The notes under the pieces are model-generated. The model saw nothing but the letters and a program-made list of their open reading frames with translations. It was not told where the DNA came from and did not search any database. A DNA stretch of 64,000 nt from Microbacterium sp. NIBRBAC000506063 (GTDB lineage Bacteria; Actinomycetota; Actinomycetes; Actinomycetales; Microbacteriaceae): assembly GCF_017968845.1 (NCBI RefSeq), contig NZ_CP072876.1, positions 1,674,001 through 1,738,000 of the forward strand, in the 5' to 3' direction. Shown piece by piece: positions 9,290 to 21,500 of this stretch; the stretch's first letter is position 1; each line of letters begins with the position of its first letter. The translations under genes were made by a program, and so were the position numbers.

Positions 9290-9706
9290 ATGAAGCGCAT
9301 GCGGAAGGGTCTCGGGGTGATCGCCGTCGCGTCGGTGCTGATGCTTGCCGGTTGCGGGAGCGCCGCCCGTGGAGACATCGCGACCTGGGAACTGCGCGAC
9401 GCGGCATCCGTCACGGCGAGCACCACCGAGCTCGAGGTCCTCGTGACGCGGCTGGGCTGCGCCAACGGGGAGACGGGCGATGTGCACGTGCCGCAGGTCT
9501 CCTATGAGAACGATCGTGTGATCGTGAGGATCGATGTCGAGCCTCTGCCCTCCGGGGCCTACAACTGCCAGGGCAACGATGCCGTTCCGGTGACGGTCTC
9601 GCTGAGTGAGCCTCTGGGCGACCGACTGCTCGTCGACGGCGCCTGCGCCGAGGCGGATGCGGCGATCACCGTCTTCTGCGGGCACGATGGGGTGCGCTGG
9701 GGGTAG
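9290..9706 (+). CDS. Secreted lipoprotein
   Basis: 138 aa with a lipoprotein signal peptide: basic start MKRMRKG, hydrophobic core and lipobox LAGC at residues 19-22. The mature part has four further Cys residues (in LGCANG, YNCQG, GACAE and VFCGH), suggesting two disulfides in a small extracytoplasmic beta domain. It is the last gene before the str operon promoter. No family recognised. Confidence 0.75.
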   Translation: MKRMRKGLGVIAVASVLMLAGCGSAARGDIATWELRDAASVTASTTELEVLVTRLGCANGETGDVHVPQVSYENDRVIVRIDVEPLPSGAYNCQGNDAVPVTVSLSEPLGDRLLVDGACAEADAAITVFCGHDGVRWG

Positions 9707-9750
9707 CCGCGTCTGATAGGCCCCTTCATCCCTTGGATGCGCGAGGGCAT

Positions 9751-9780
9751 TTGACCGCGAATGTGACGCGGCATTACACT
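9751..9780 (+). promoter_or_regulatory. Sigma-70-type promoter of the str operon
   Basis: TTGACC at 9751-9756 and TACACT at 9775-9780 are separated by 18 bases, a good actinobacterial housekeeping promoter. It leaves a leader of about 165 bases before rpsL, containing GTGCACG and TGGCGTGCCC stem-forming stretches. Confidence 0.65.
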
Positions 9781-9950
9781 TGATCAAGTCTGTGCACGTC
9801 TTGGCGTGCCCAGGTGCAGGGCGCCGATCCCATATCGGTTCCGCCCCCACGGCATACCCACCATCGAAAAGCGCAGTGATTCCGCTGCGCTGGCGGGTCA
9901 TGATGTGAAACCCATCATGCTGTCACCGTGCAGCACAACAAGGAGAGAAC

Positions 9951-10319
9951 GTGCCAACCATTCAGCAGTTGGTTCGCAAGGGACGCAAGCCCAAGGTCAA
10001 CAAGACCAAGGCGCCCGCCCTGAAGGCGAACCCCCAGCAGGCCGGTGTCTGCACCCGTGTGTACACCACCACCCCGAAGAAGCCGAACTCGGCGATGCGC
10101 AAGGTCGCCCGTGTGAAGCTGCGCAACGGCACCGAGGTCACCGCCTACATCCCCGGCGAGGGCCACAACCTGCAGGAGCACTCGCTCGTGCTCGTCCGCG
10201 GCGGTCGTGTGAAGGACCTCCCCGGTGTGCGCTACAAGATCGTCCGCGGTGCCCTGGACACCCAGGCCGTCAAGAACCGTAAGCAGGCTCGTTCCCGCTA
10301 CGGCGCGAAGAAGGGTTGA
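9951..10319 (+). CDS. rpsL: 30S ribosomal protein S12
   Basis: 122 aa, complete. S12 forms the decoding-site side of the 30S subunit. The conserved PKKPNSA loop has Lys43, and Lys88 lies in [12 protein letters not shown]; both streptomycin-resistance positions carry the sensitive residue. GTG 9951 follows AAGGAGAG. First gene of the str operon, five bases before rpsG. Confidence 0.97.
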   Translation: MPTIQQLVRKGRKPKVNKTKAPALKANPQQAGVCTRVYTTTPKKPNSAMRKVARVKLRNGTEVTAYIPGEGHNLQEHSLVLVRGGRVKDLPGVRYKIVRGALDTQAVKNRKQARSRYGAKKG

Positions 10320-10324
10320 GTTAG

Positions 10325-10794
10325 ATGCCTCGTAAGGGTCCCGCCCCAAGCGCCCCGTCGTCAACGACCCGGTCTACGGCGCTCCGATCGTCACCTCGCT
10401 GGTCAACAAGATCCTCGTCGACGGCAAGAAGTCGCTCGCCGAGTCGATCGTCTACGGCGCCCTCCGTGGCGTCGAGGCGAAGTCCGGCCAGGATGCCGTC
10501 GCCACCCTCAAGAAGGCGCTCGACAACGTGCGCCCCACCCTTGAGGTCCGCAGCCGCCGCGTCGGCGGCTCGACCTACCAGGTGCCGGTCGAGGTCAAGC
10601 CTCACCGCGCCAACACGCTCGCCCTCCGCTGGCTCGTCAGCTACGCCAAGGGTCGTCGTGAGAAGACCATGACCGAGCGCCTCCAGAACGAGATCCTGGA
10701 TGCCTCGAACGGCCTGGGGGCCGCGGTCAAGCGCCGCGAGGACACCCACAAGATGGCCGAGTCGAACCGCGCGTTCGCACACTACCGCTGGTAA
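10325..10794 (+). CDS. rpsG: 30S ribosomal protein S7 (one apparent frameshift)
   Basis: MPRKGPAP is read from ATG 10325. One C is missing from the run at 10344-10347, after which the second frame continues [13 protein letters not shown] to TAA 10794. The repaired length is 156 aa, exactly usual for S7, with the expected [14 protein letters not shown] and ALRWL elements. S7 nucleates assembly of the 30S head. Because the gene is essential, the shift is best taken as a sequence error. Confidence 0.95.
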
Positions 10795-10801
10795 CAGCTT
10801 C

Positions 10802-10831
10802 GCCCGCCCGGGCCACCAGGCTCGGGCGGGC
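10802..10831 (+). terminator. Hairpin between rpsG and fusA
   Basis: GCCCGCCCG at 10802-10810 pairs with CGGGCGGGC at 10823-10831 across a 12-base loop. No T run follows, so it is more likely an attenuator or mRNA-processing structure than a full terminator, setting fusA expression relative to rpsL-rpsG. Confidence 0.5.
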
Positions 10832-10879
10832 ACCCTCTGACCTGTCGCACGACGACTTCTCGAGAAAAGGAAAACGCCC

Positions 10880-12994
10880 GTGGCACAAGACGTGCTCACC
10901 GACCTGAGCAAGGTCCGCAACATCGGCATCATGGCGCACATCGATGCTGGAAAGACCACCACGACCGAGCGCATCCTGTTCTACACGGGCGTGAACCACA
11001 AGCTGGGCGAGACCCACGACGGCGCCTCGACCACCGACTGGATGGAGCAGGAGAAGGAGCGTGGCATCACGATCACCTCCGCCGCCGTCACCTGCTTCTG
11101 GAACAAGAACCAGATCAACATCATCGACACCCCCGGCCACGTGGACTTCACGGTCGAGGTGGAGCGCTCGCTCCGCGTGCTCGACGGTGCGGTCGCAGTC
11201 TTCGACGGCAAGGAGGGCGTGGAGCCCCAGTCCGAGACCGTGTGGCGTCAGGCCGACAAGTACGGCGTGCCCCGCATCTGCTTCGTCAACAAGATGGACA
11301 AGCTGGGCGCCGACTTCTACTTCACCGTCGACACCATCGTCAACCGCCTCGGCGCCAAGCCCCTCGTGCTGCAGCTGCCGATCGGCGCCGAGAACGACTT
11401 CGTCGGCGTCGTCGACCTCATCGAGATGCGTGCGCTGGTGTGGCCCGGTGACGCCAAGGGTGACGTGACGATGGGCGCCTCCTACGAGGTGCAGGAGATC
11501 CCCGCCGACCTCAAGGACAAGGCCGAGGAGTACCGCCAGCATCTGCTGGAGACGGTCGCCGAGACCGACGAGGAGCTTCTGGAGAAGTTCTTCGGCGGCG
11601 AGGAGCTCACGATCGCCGAGATCAAGGGTGCGATTCGCAAGCTCGTCGTGAACAACGAGATCTACCCGGTCCTGTGCGGCTCGGCCTTCAAGAACCGCGG
11701 TGTGCAGCCGATGCTGGACGCCGTCGTCGACTTCCTCCCCAACCCGCTGGACGTCGGCGCCATCGAGGCGCACGACCCCAAGGACGAGGAGAAGGTCATC
11801 GAGCGTCACCCCGACGCGAAGGACCCCTTCTCGGCGCTGGCCTTCAAGGTCGCCGTGCACCCCTTCTTCGGTCGTCTCACCTATGTGCGCGTCTACTCGG
11901 GCGAGCTGGAGTCCGGCTCGCAGGTCATCAACTCGACCAAGGGCAAGAAGGAGCGCATCGGGAAGATCTTCCAGATGCACGCCAACAAGGAGAACCCGGT
12001 CGACAAGCTGACCGCCGGCAACATCTACGCGGTCATCGGTCTGAAGGACACCACCACCGGTGACACCCTGGCCGACATCAACCAGCCGGTCGTCCTCGAG
12101 TCGATGACCTTCCCGGAGCCCGTGATCGAGGTCGCCATCGAGCCGAAGACCAAGGCCGACCAGGAGAAGCTCGGCACGGCGATCCAGAAGCTCGCCGAGG
12201 AGGACCCGACGTTCCGCACCGAGCTGAACGTCGAGACCGGCCAGACGGTCATCAAGGGCATGGGCGAGCTGCACCTCGACATCCTCGTGGACCGCATGAA
12301 GCGCGAGTTCCGCGTCGAGGCGAACGTCGGAAAGCCCCAGGTGGCCTACCGCGAGACCATCCGCAAGACGGTCGACAAGCACGACTACACGCACAAGAAG
12401 CAGACCGGTGGTTCGGGTCAGTTCGCGAAGATCCAGTTCGCGCTGGAGCCGCTGGACGTCACCGCCGAGAAGACCTACGAGTTCGAGAACAAGGTCACCG
12501 GTGGCCGCATCCCCCGTGAGTACATCCCCTCGGTGGATGCCGGTTTCCAGGACGCCATGAACGTCGGCGTGCTCGCCGGCTACCCGCTCGTGGGTGTCAA
12601 GGCGACCCTGCTCGACGGTGCCGCGCACGACGTCGACTCCTCGGAGATGGCGTTCAAGATCGCCGGTTCGATGGGCTTCAAGGAGGCCGTCCGCAAGGCC
12701 GGTCCCGTGCTGCTCGAGCCGCTCATGGCCGTCGAGGTCCGTACGCCCGAGGAGTACATGGGCGACGTCATCGGCGACCTGAACTCCCGTCGTGGGCAGA
12801 TCCAGTCGATGGAGGATGCCGCAGGCGTGAAGGTCGTTCGCGCCTCGGTGCCCCTGTCGGAGATGTTCGGCTACATCGGTGACCTGCGCTCGAAGACCTC
12901 GGGTCGTGCGGTCTACTCGATGGAGTTCGACAGCTACTCCGAGGTCCCTCGCGCCGTCGCGGACGAGATCGTCCAGAAGACCAAGGGCGAGTGA
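10880..12994 (+). CDS. fusA: Elongation factor G
   Basis: 704 aa, intact, from GTG 10880 (AAAAGGA upstream). The GTPase motifs are present: [13 protein letters not shown] near residues 19-31, DTPGHVDF, and NKMDK. They are followed by domains II-V with [15 protein letters not shown] and the C-terminal [11 protein letters not shown] drives ribosome translocation and, with RRF, recycling. Third gene of the str operon. A stem (12996-13010 with 13023-13033) follows the stop. Confidence 0.97.
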   Translation: MAQDVLTDLSKVRNIGIMAHIDAGKTTTTERILFYTGVNHKLGETHDGASTTDWMEQEKERGITITSAAVTCFWNKNQINIIDTPGHVDFTVEVERSLRVLDGAVAVFDGKEGVEPQSETVWRQADKYGVPRICFVNKMDKLGADFYFTVDTIVNRLGAKPLVLQLPIGAENDFVGVVDLIEMRALVWPGDAKGDVTMGASYEVQEIPADLKDKAEEYRQHLLETVAETDEELLEKFFGGEELTIAEIKGAIRKLVVNNEIYPVLCGSAFKNRGVQPMLDAVVDFLPNPLDVGAIEAHDPKDEEKVIERHPDAKDPFSALAFKVAVHPFFGRLTYVRVYSGELESGSQVINSTKGKKERIGKIFQMHANKENPVDKLTAGNIYAVIGLKDTTTGDTLADINQPVVLESMTFPEPVIEVAIEPKTKADQEKLGTAIQKLAEEDPTFRTELNVETGQTVIKGMGELHLDILVDRMKREFRVEANVGKPQVAYRETIRKTVDKHDYTHKKQTGGSGQFAKIQFALEPLDVTAEKTYEFENKVTGGRIPREYIPSVDAGFQDAMNVGVLAGYPLVGVKATLLDGAAHDVDSSEMAFKIAGSMGFKEAVRKAGPVLLEPLMAVEVRTPEEYMGDVIGDLNSRRGQIQSMEDAAGVKVVRASVPLSEMFGYIGDLRSKTSGRAVYSMEFDSYSEVPRAVADEIVQKTKGE

Positions 12995-13067
12995 CCCGGT
13001 CGGTCGGTCCTGAGCCCGCCTCCGGACCGGCCGGCATCCTTACAACTTCACAGCATCGCAAGAAATC

Positions 13068-13099
13068 TCTCTACTAAACTGAGAACCAAACCGTAGAGA
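13068..13099 (+). other. fusA-tuf spacer with inverted repeat
   Basis: TCTCTAC at 13068-13074 pairs with GTAGAGA at 13093-13099 around an A-rich loop, in an otherwise AT-richer 160-base gap before tuf. This may be an internal promoter or leader region giving tuf its separate high expression. No convincing -35/-10 pair is visible. Confidence 0.3.
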
Positions 13100-13155
13100 T
13101 CCGGTCACAATCCAGTGCCCGGGCACCTCTACATGACCGTCCTGAGGAGGACCTA

Positions 13156-14344
<1,189 letters not shown>

Positions 14345-14346
<2 letters not shown>

Positions 14347-14396
14347 GTCGAGGCGTATCAATGCCGGCATAGCCGGCGTTGATACGCCTGCGACTC
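14345..14396 (+). terminator. Terminator of the str operon
   Basis: A long near-perfect hairpin beginning inside the tuf stop codon: GAGTCG, GGCGTATCAA and GCCGGC on the left arm are matched by GCCGGC, TTGATACGCC and CGACTC on the right, with an ATA loop. Confidence 0.8.
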
Positions 14397-14398
14397 AG

Positions 14399-14436
14399 GT
14401 TGAGCGAGGACGCGCTTCGCGCGCCCGAGTCGAAAC
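14399..14436 (+). repeat. GTTGAGCGAG...GAGTCGAAAC dispersed repeat (copy 1)
   Basis: GTTGAGCGAGGACGCG ... CCCGAGTCGAAAC immediately after the tuf terminator, with a small internal GCGC stem. First of nine copies of this family in the window. Confidence 0.75.
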
Positions 14437-14489
14437 CTTTCGGTAACCACCGAAGAGCAGAAGCCGCCTCAACCAGATCACTTTCCCGC

Positions 14490-14520
14490 AAAGGGGTCGG
14501 ACCTCAGGGTCCGGCCCTTT
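14490..14520 (+). terminator. Second hairpin downstream of tuf
   Basis: AAAGGG and CGGACC pair with GGTCCG and CCCTTT around a short loop. This is a typical intrinsic-terminator shape that isolates the next gene from the str operon. Confidence 0.6.
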
Positions 14521-14614
14521 GTCGTACTCGCGGGCCTTGCCCGTCGAGGGCGCAGGCCGCACAATGGGAGCGTCGGCGACCGCCGGCATCCCTGAGACCT
14601 GGAGGGTCACCACG

Positions 14615-14911
14615 ATGACGGATCAGAGCAACGCGGCATCCGATGCCTTCGAGAAGGCGAAGTCGTTCTTCGCCGAGAACTCGGAGAAGCTCGGGGACTC
14701 GGCATCCGATGCCCTGGCGCAGGCCAAGGACTTCTTCGAGCAGAACAAGGACAAGATCGAGGAGGCGCTCAAGAGCGAGAAGGTCGAGGACGTCAGCGAC
14801 AACGTCCTGGACAATCTCGCCGGTTTCGCCAAGAAGGTCCTCGGCGAGGACCAGGCCGCCAGGATCGAGGAGATCCGCAATAACATCGACAAGTCGATAG
14901 GAAACGACTGA
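14615..14911 (+). CDS. Small helical protein, Rv0909-like putative antitoxin or stress protein
   Basis: 98 aa from ATG 14615 (GGAGGG upstream). It is highly charged and wholly helical, with a duplicated motif (AKSFFAENSEKLGD and AKDFFEQNKDKIEE) followed by NLAGFAKKVLGEDQAARIEE. The pattern of FxxxNxDKxxEAL and DKxxGxxxxxKIxxxR resembles the Rv0909/Rv2063 family annotated as putative antitoxins, and also CsbD-like stress proteins. No toxin gene is adjacent. Flanked by terminators on both sides, so monocistronic. Confidence 0.55.
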   Translation: MTDQSNAASDAFEKAKSFFAENSEKLGDSASDALAQAKDFFEQNKDKIEEALKSEKVEDVSDNVLDNLAGFAKKVLGEDQAARIEEIRNNIDKSIGND

Positions 14912-14927
14912 CGACGACGGCCCGTCC

Positions 14928-14963
14928 GCAGCGGCGACGCTCCCTCCTGGGCGTCGCCGCTGC
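14928..14963 (+). terminator. Terminator after the small helical protein gene
   Basis: GCAGCGGCGACGC (14928-14940) and GCGTCGCCGCTGC (14951-14963) form a perfect 13-bp stem with a 10-base loop. Confidence 0.75.
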
Positions 14964-15050
14964 CGTGTGCGGCGCGGCTTCCGCGCTGCGCAGAGTCGGA
15001 TCCGGACATATATGCAGTCTGTGGAATGTTGAGCGCGATGCGGAAAACAC

Positions 15051-15079
15051 TTGACGGGATGAAGGAGTCGGCCTATGTT
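15051..15079 (+). promoter_or_regulatory. Sigma-70-type promoter of the 60-aa membrane ORF
   Basis: TTGACG at 15051-15056 and TATGTT at 15074-15079 with a 17-base spacer. The predicted transcript has a leader of about 110 bases before ATG 15194. Confidence 0.6.
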
Positions 15080-15193
15080 CGCTCTAGCCCGAAGTTCGGT
15101 TCAGTTCACTGACGTGCGCTCAGCTTGGGGAAGTCGTTCGCACAGGGACTTCGTGGCATTGGGAACCCTCTTCTGAGGGATTTTGGGGAGTAC

Positions 15194-15376
15194 ATGGACG
15201 TTTCGCGGGGTGTGCGGGGAGCAGTCGACAGGGCGGCTCTGCCGTCATCGACGTCGCCGTTCACGCGGAACGGTCCGCTGAGCGCGCTGGTCGTGCTGGG
15301 CATGCTGCTGTTCGTCAGCGGCGCGAGCCCGATCGCGCTTCGCCATCGGCACCGAGTGCCAGCCGCTCAGTTCTAA
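15194..15376 (+). CDS. 60-aa small membrane protein at the head of the surface island
   Basis: ATG 15194 follows GGGGAG. The protein has a Ser/Thr/Arg-rich N-terminus, one hydrophobic segment (LSALVVLGMLLFVSGASPIA) and a basic tail (LRHRHRVPAAQF). It has its own promoter (15051-15079) and its own 9-bp terminator (15386-15410), so it is a real transcription unit rather than a shadow. It could be a signal-peptide remnant of a surface protein or a small regulator; no family recognised. Confidence 0.5.
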   Translation: MDVSRGVRGAVDRAALPSSTSPFTRNGPLSALVVLGMLLFVSGASPIALRHRHRVPAAQF

Positions 15377-15385
15377 GCGCAGGGC

Positions 15386-15410
15386 GGGTGGCGAGCCCTC
15401 GTCGCCACCC
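15386..15410 (+). terminator. Terminator after the 60-aa ORF
   Basis: GGGTGGCGA (15386-15394) and TCGCCACCC (15402-15410) form a perfect 9-bp stem with a 7-base loop. Confidence 0.7.
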
Positions 15411-15514
15411 GTTCTGTCCCTCCGGCATCCGGGCACAGAGAGCCCTGCCCAAACGTCTAGGTCGCAAACTGGACGAAAGACATAGAATCGTCTGGCCAAA
15501 GGTCGACGTTCTGC

Positions 15515-15557
15515 TATGCTCTGACGTGGGGAGCGCCGATCCGTCCGTGGGTCGGCG
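15515..15557 (+). promoter_or_regulatory. Leader of the giant surface protein gene
   Basis: TATGCT at 15515-15520 is a plausible -10. No good -35 is seen. It is followed by a hairpin in which CGCCGA (about 15534) pairs with TCGGCG (to 15557), then GGGGGAGA as ribosome site and ATG 15584. Confidence 0.35.
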
Positions 15558-15583
15558 ACAGATTGTTCGGGGGAGAACAATTG

Positions 15584-18500
15584 ATGTGGGGAAACACGCG
15601 CTCGCGCGCGCTCAAGAGCACTCAGCCGCACGGCCGGATCCGGCGTTGGACGTCGATGTTCGCCGCAGGTCTCATGGCGTTCGGCGGCCTCGCCGCGATC
15701 GAGATGGTCACAGCAGCGCCCGCGAGCGCGGCCACGATCACCGTCACCAACCCGCAGGCGCAGATGGCCGCACACAGCGGCTGGTCGGGGCGACGGGAAA
15801 CGCGAACCCGGTCGCCGGCGACTGCATCCGCTACGGCGATAACGCCGGCGGCACGACCGGTACGGCGACCAATACCGCCACCGGCGGCGAAAATGGTACC
15901 TCCGGTTCGCCCAATCACTGGACCAACGGTCGATCCGGCTGGGTCTCCGGCGGAACCAACACCGCGTGGTCGGCGCACGGAACCTCGTCCCAGTTCCTCT
16001 CGTGCAACACGACGTCCGGTGTGCACCTGGGCAACCAGTCCGCACTCGGCTTCCAGCCCGAGCGATCTCCAGCATCGAGACGGGCACCACCTTCAACCTC
16101 GGTCGCATGGCGCACAGCAACAACCCGTGTATGTGACGAACTCGTGGTTCCGCGGCTCCATGAACATCCAGTTCATGGGCATGGACATGAGCTTCCCGTG
16201 GCGACTGCATGAGACGCCCAACAACGCCACCCCTCCGACGAACGTCGCCAACAACGATCTGCTCGACTTCCTCAGCCAGACGACGAACCAGACGTTCACG
16301 CACGACGGGATCACCTACACGATGGTCGTGCACGGCTTCACCGCCGCGGGAGCGAACAACACGTGCGCGGCGACGCTTCCGGGCGGGGTGACGCCGGTCA
16401 ACCAGTTCTCGACCGTCGAGACGCAGGTCACCTACGGCTGTCTGTGGGCCTCGGTCGAGCAGGTCCGCAACGTGACCGTCCGGAAGGTGGTGTCCTCGCC
16501 CTACGGGACCGCCCGGCGCAGAGCTTCTCCTTCACGAGCGACTCGACCCTCGACGGCTCGGTCTGGGACCAGAACTTCTCCCTGACGCACGGCCAGTCGG
16601 TCACCCGCTCCTACAACTCCGGCGAGCAGATCATGATCACCGAGGCGGACCAGTCCGCCCCTGGTCGTTCACGAGCGTCGCCTGTGTCGACGGCACGGGT
16701 GCAGCGGTGCCCGGCGTCACGGTCACCGGTCGCACGGTCACGATCCCGCCCGACACCACCACGGCGAACCCCGCCGCCGCGGACATCACCTGCACCTACA
16801 CGAACACCTACACACCGCGGGCGACCCTCTCCCTCGTGAAGGACGTCGTCAGCACGGGCCAGCCCGCACCGGTCGCACAGCCCGGGCACTGGACCCTGAA
16901 CGCGCAGGGTCAGGGCGTCGTCTCCGCGGAGAGCGTCTCAGGCCCCGGCAACAGCGCCGCCGTCACCGGCCAGAGCGTCATCGCCGGCACCTACCTCCTG
17001 AGCGAGACCGCAGGCAACCCGAACACCACCGGCGGATACCAGCAGGACGGCGCCTGGGTCTGCCAGACCTCCGGCGGCGGCGCCGTTCCCGTGTCGAACG
17101 GCAGTGTCACCCTGACGCACGGACAGAACGTCACCTGCACCGTGACCAACCGCTACCAGACCGGCTCGCTCGCGATCACGAAGACCGTGGATGCCGCAGA
17201 CGACGCCTACACCGCCGGTGCCGCCATGGCTTTCACCGCCGAGTACGTGTGCCTCGTCCCGGGCGGCACGAACCAGATCACCGGCACCGTGACGATCAAC
17301 CCGGCCGCGACCAACGGTGCCGCCGGCACCGCGGCGACGGTCGCGGACCTCCCGGCCGGCGCCGACTGCACCGTCACCGAGCTGAACGCTCCGACGGGCA
17401 CCTCCGAGAACCTGGCCAACGGCTCCTATGTGTGGGGATCGCCCACGACGACGCCGTCGACCTCGGTGGAGGTCCCGACGAACGACACGGTCACGGTGAA
17501 CCTCACCAACCCCGTCTCGCAGAACACGGGCAGCCTCGTCATCACCAAGCAGGTGCAGCCGCGCGACGGCGTTCCGGCATCCGGGTACACCGGCGGCAGC
17601 CGCGCCTTCGAGATCGGCTACGTCTGCACGATCGGCGCGGCGACCACCGCGAGCGGCACGATCGAGCTCGCCCACGGCGACAGCGAGACCGTGACCGGCA
17701 TCCCGGCGACGTCCTCGTGCGCGATCACCGAGACCCAGAGCGCGGTGGACGGCGACTTCGCCGACGCCTCCTACCGCTGGGACGGCACGGACATCACCTC
17801 GCCGGTGACGATCCTGACGGATGCCGCGGCGACCGCGACGGTCATCAACCACTTCACCCGCGACCTCGCCGACCTCACGATCGCCAAGCGCGTCGACGGC
17901 GCCGGTTACACGGGCGGCGACTTCACGATCGAGTACACCTGCGGCGACGTCTCCGGCAGCGTCACGCTCGCCCACGGTGCCTCCGACACGGTCCAGGTGC
18001 CCTCGGGCGTCGAGTGCGAGGTCGCCGAGACCGACGCGCGTCCCGACCTCGCGCCGGGCTACGTCTGGGGCGACCCCGCATACGAGGGACTCACCGACGG
18101 CACGGTGACGGCCACGAGCGACGCGCCCGCCTCGGTCACCGTCGTCAACCCGAACGCCATCGGCTTCGGTCGCATCGCGGTGATCAAGCAGATCGCGAAC
18201 TTCGAGAACCAGGTCAGCGCCGGCACGACGTTCGAGGTCACCGTCGTCTGCGACGCCCCCGCCCAGGGGCAGCAGTCGGACTACTCGCAGGTCTTCACCT
18301 TCGAGACCGAGCTCGGCGGCGCGCAGGAGACGCCCTTCCTCCCGATCGGCACGTCGTGCACGGTCGAGGAGACGGCGCTTCCCAGCGGCAGCACCGCACT
18401 GCCCGGCGCCTCGTACGCCTGGGTCCAGACCCCGACGTACGAGGGTCTGACCGACGGCGCCGTCACGGTACCCGCCTCGCAGACTCCGGCATCCGTCACC

Positions 18501-21500
18501 GTCGTCAACGACATCGTGCGCGTCTACGGACCGCTCGCGATCACCAAGACCGTGACCAATGGCACGGATGCCGCGATCACGGCGCCGTTCACCGGCACCT
18601 GGACCTGTGTCTTCGGCGGCGAGACCGTCGCGAACGGAACCTGGAGCGCACCGGCCTCCGGCGGCGCGGCGAACCTGTCGAACGCGACGGGCGACCACGC
18701 CCAGCTGCTCGTCGGCAGCGTCTGCGAGGTCACCGAGACCGCGCCGGCGAATCCCGTCGACGGCGACAACTCCTACACGTGGGCGGTCGAGCTGCCCACG
18801 AGCCTCGCGCCGATCACGACCGCGGGCGTGACCGCCGAGGTGGAGAACACCCTCAGCCGCACGACCGGCTCCTTCTCGGTGACCAAGAGCGTCACCGGCG
18901 GCACCGCCGGCGAGCAGTTCGAGGACACCGACTTCACCTTCCACTTCGAGTGCCGGCCCGCCAGCGGCGACCCGATCTCGGGCACCCTGGGCGTGCCCGC
19001 CGGAGGCAGCGGCGGTCCCGACGAAGAGATCCCCGCGGGCTCCGACTGCGTCGTGACCGAGGACACCGGGAGTCTCCCGACGCCGATCGACCCCTTCCGC
19101 TGGGACGACGTGAGCTTCAGCGTCACGGGCGCCGAGGGCACGCCGGTCGCCGACGGCATCCGATTCACGACTCCCGCCGACGGAGCCACCGTCGCAGTGG
19201 CCGTGACGAACACCATGTCGGCCCGAGCCGGCGACGTGAGCGTCCGCAAGCAGGTCACCGCGCTCGGCGACGGCTTCGTCGGCGGGGCCGAGCCGCTGTT
19301 CCCGATGACGCTGACGTGCGTGGACCCGACCACCGGCGCCTCCGCGCAGGTCGGGGCGACGCGCACGATCGCCGACGGCGAGACGACGACGTGGACGGGC
19401 ATCCCGCTCGGCGCCGACTGCTCGGTGCAGGAGGGTGAGATCGCCGACGGTGGACTCAAGGACGCCTCCTTCGCGTGGAGCGCGCCGACCTACAGCCACC
19501 CCGAGGGCGTCACGGTCGCCGAGACCGATACCCCGGTCATGACGGTCACGAACTCGATGCACCGTGTCTACGGCGAGATCGCGCTGGAGAAGGTCTTCGA
19601 CGACGGCGGGCACTCGGGCGTCGTCCCGGCCGACCGCGTCTACGACGGCACCTGGGAGTGCCGCTACGACGGTGCGATCGTCGCCGAGGGCACCTGGTCG
19701 GGCACCGGCTCGTCGGCGGGCACCCCGCGACGCTGGTCGCCACCACCGGCGCGATCGATGAGATCCCGCTGACGGCGGAGTGCTCGGTCACGGAGAGCAC
19801 CCTGGCCGCGCCGAGCGCGAGCGACGCCTCGTTCCGCTGGCTCGACCCGGTCTACACCGGGATCGCCTCGGTCAGTGCGACCCCGAGCGAGAACCTCCTG
19901 TCGGTGGGCAACGAGCTCACCCGCGAGACCGGCTCGGTCGTCGTGGAGAAGACGCTCTCCGGTGAGACCGACGGCTTCACCGGTGACGAGGACTTCGCGG
20001 GCTTCCCGATCGGCATCGTCTGCGCGCTGGACCCGGCCGACCTCGGGAACGCGGACGCCGAGCACCGCAGGACGGGCGAGGCCACCGTGCTGCCCGGTGC
20101 GGGCACGGCGACCCTCATCGCCGACGTCCCGCAGGGCTGGACCTGCGCCGTCAGCGAGGGTGTCTTCACCGGCGGCCTCCACGACGACTCCTACGCCTGG
20201 AGCGGGCACACGATCGAGATCGACGGCGACCAGGCGACCGGGCTCACCATCGGCGAGGGCGCGCACGAGGTGACGGTCGACAACGAGATCACCCGGGTCA
20301 CGGGCACGATCGAGATCACCAAGCACATCGACTCCGCCTTCGACGGCGTCGTCGACGACGACGCGCAGTTCACCGGCGCCTTCACCTGCGTGTACGCGGA
20401 GGGCACCGACCGGGAGGAGACGTTCTCGGGCACCTGGACCGTCTCCGGCACGGGTGCGGCGACGCTCACCGGCGACACCGTCCTCCCGCTGGGGACCTCC
20501 TGCGCCGTGACCGAGACCGCTCCCGACGACGCCGACCTCGTCGACGCCTCGTGGACCTGGACGGATGCCGTCGTCGACGCCGATCCGGCCACGGTCACGG
20601 CAGGCGCCCCGGCCTCCTTCGCCGTCACGAACACGCCGGAGCGCGTCTTCTCGTCGCTGGCGATCGCCAAGGCGCTCGAGGGCCCGTCCGAGGGATTCGC
20701 GGATGCCGGACTCACCGTCAGCGGCGACTGGACCTGCGTCTACGGCGGCGAGACCGTCGCCTTCGGACGCTGGACGGCACCGGCCGCCGGGGGAGCGGCG
20801 ACGCTCGACCCGGCCGCCCCGCAGATCCCGGTCACCGCGGACTGCTCGGTCACCGAGGACACGCTGCGGGACGGCGTCTTCGTCGACGGCTCCTACGCCT
20901 GGGGCGCCCACCCCGAGACGCAGAGCGTGGAGATCGAGGCGGGGGAGACGGCATCCGTCACCGTGACGAACACCGTCGTGCGCGTCTTCGGGAGCTTCTC
21001 CATCACCAAGGCCGTCGAGCGCGGCGAGGGCGTGAGCGAGCAGGTGCCGGCATCCGCCATCGAGTACTCGGGCACGTACGTCTGCGAGTACGACGGCGTG
21101 CAGACCGAGCCGCTCCCGTGGTCGATCACGGGCGAGGGCACGTTCCTGGCCCCCGACGACCACTACGTCGACACCGACTGCTGGGTCGCCGGCGAGGACC
21201 AGCCGGCCGCGCCGCATCCGGACGACGACTCCTATCAGTGGGTCGGCGTGCAGATCGGCGACCCGGTGACGATCGAGGCGGCGCCCGCCGTCGCGAACAC
21301 GACGGTCACCAACACCGTCGCGCGCCTCACGGGCAGCTTCTCGGTCACGAAGGCGTTCGAGGGCGACTCCTCGGGCCTCGTCGACGAGACGCCGGAGTAC
21401 GGCTTCGAGTGGCAGTGCGTGGCCGCGGACGGCGACGTCTTCCCGGCCGCGGGCGACGGGGAGTTCTCGATCGCCGCGGGCGGCGTGTGGAGTCCTGCCG

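Noticed and set aside
11061..11468. Long open frames within fusA, tuf and other ribosomal genes in alternative frames and on the opposite strand
   Set aside because: High-GC shadow ORFs: Arg/Ser/Pro- or Asp/Val-rich compositions without ribosome sites, fully overlapping conserved proteins.
14615..14911. Type II toxin-antitoxin locus
   Set aside because: Only an antitoxin-like helical protein is seen; both flanks are terminators and no toxin ORF is adjacent.
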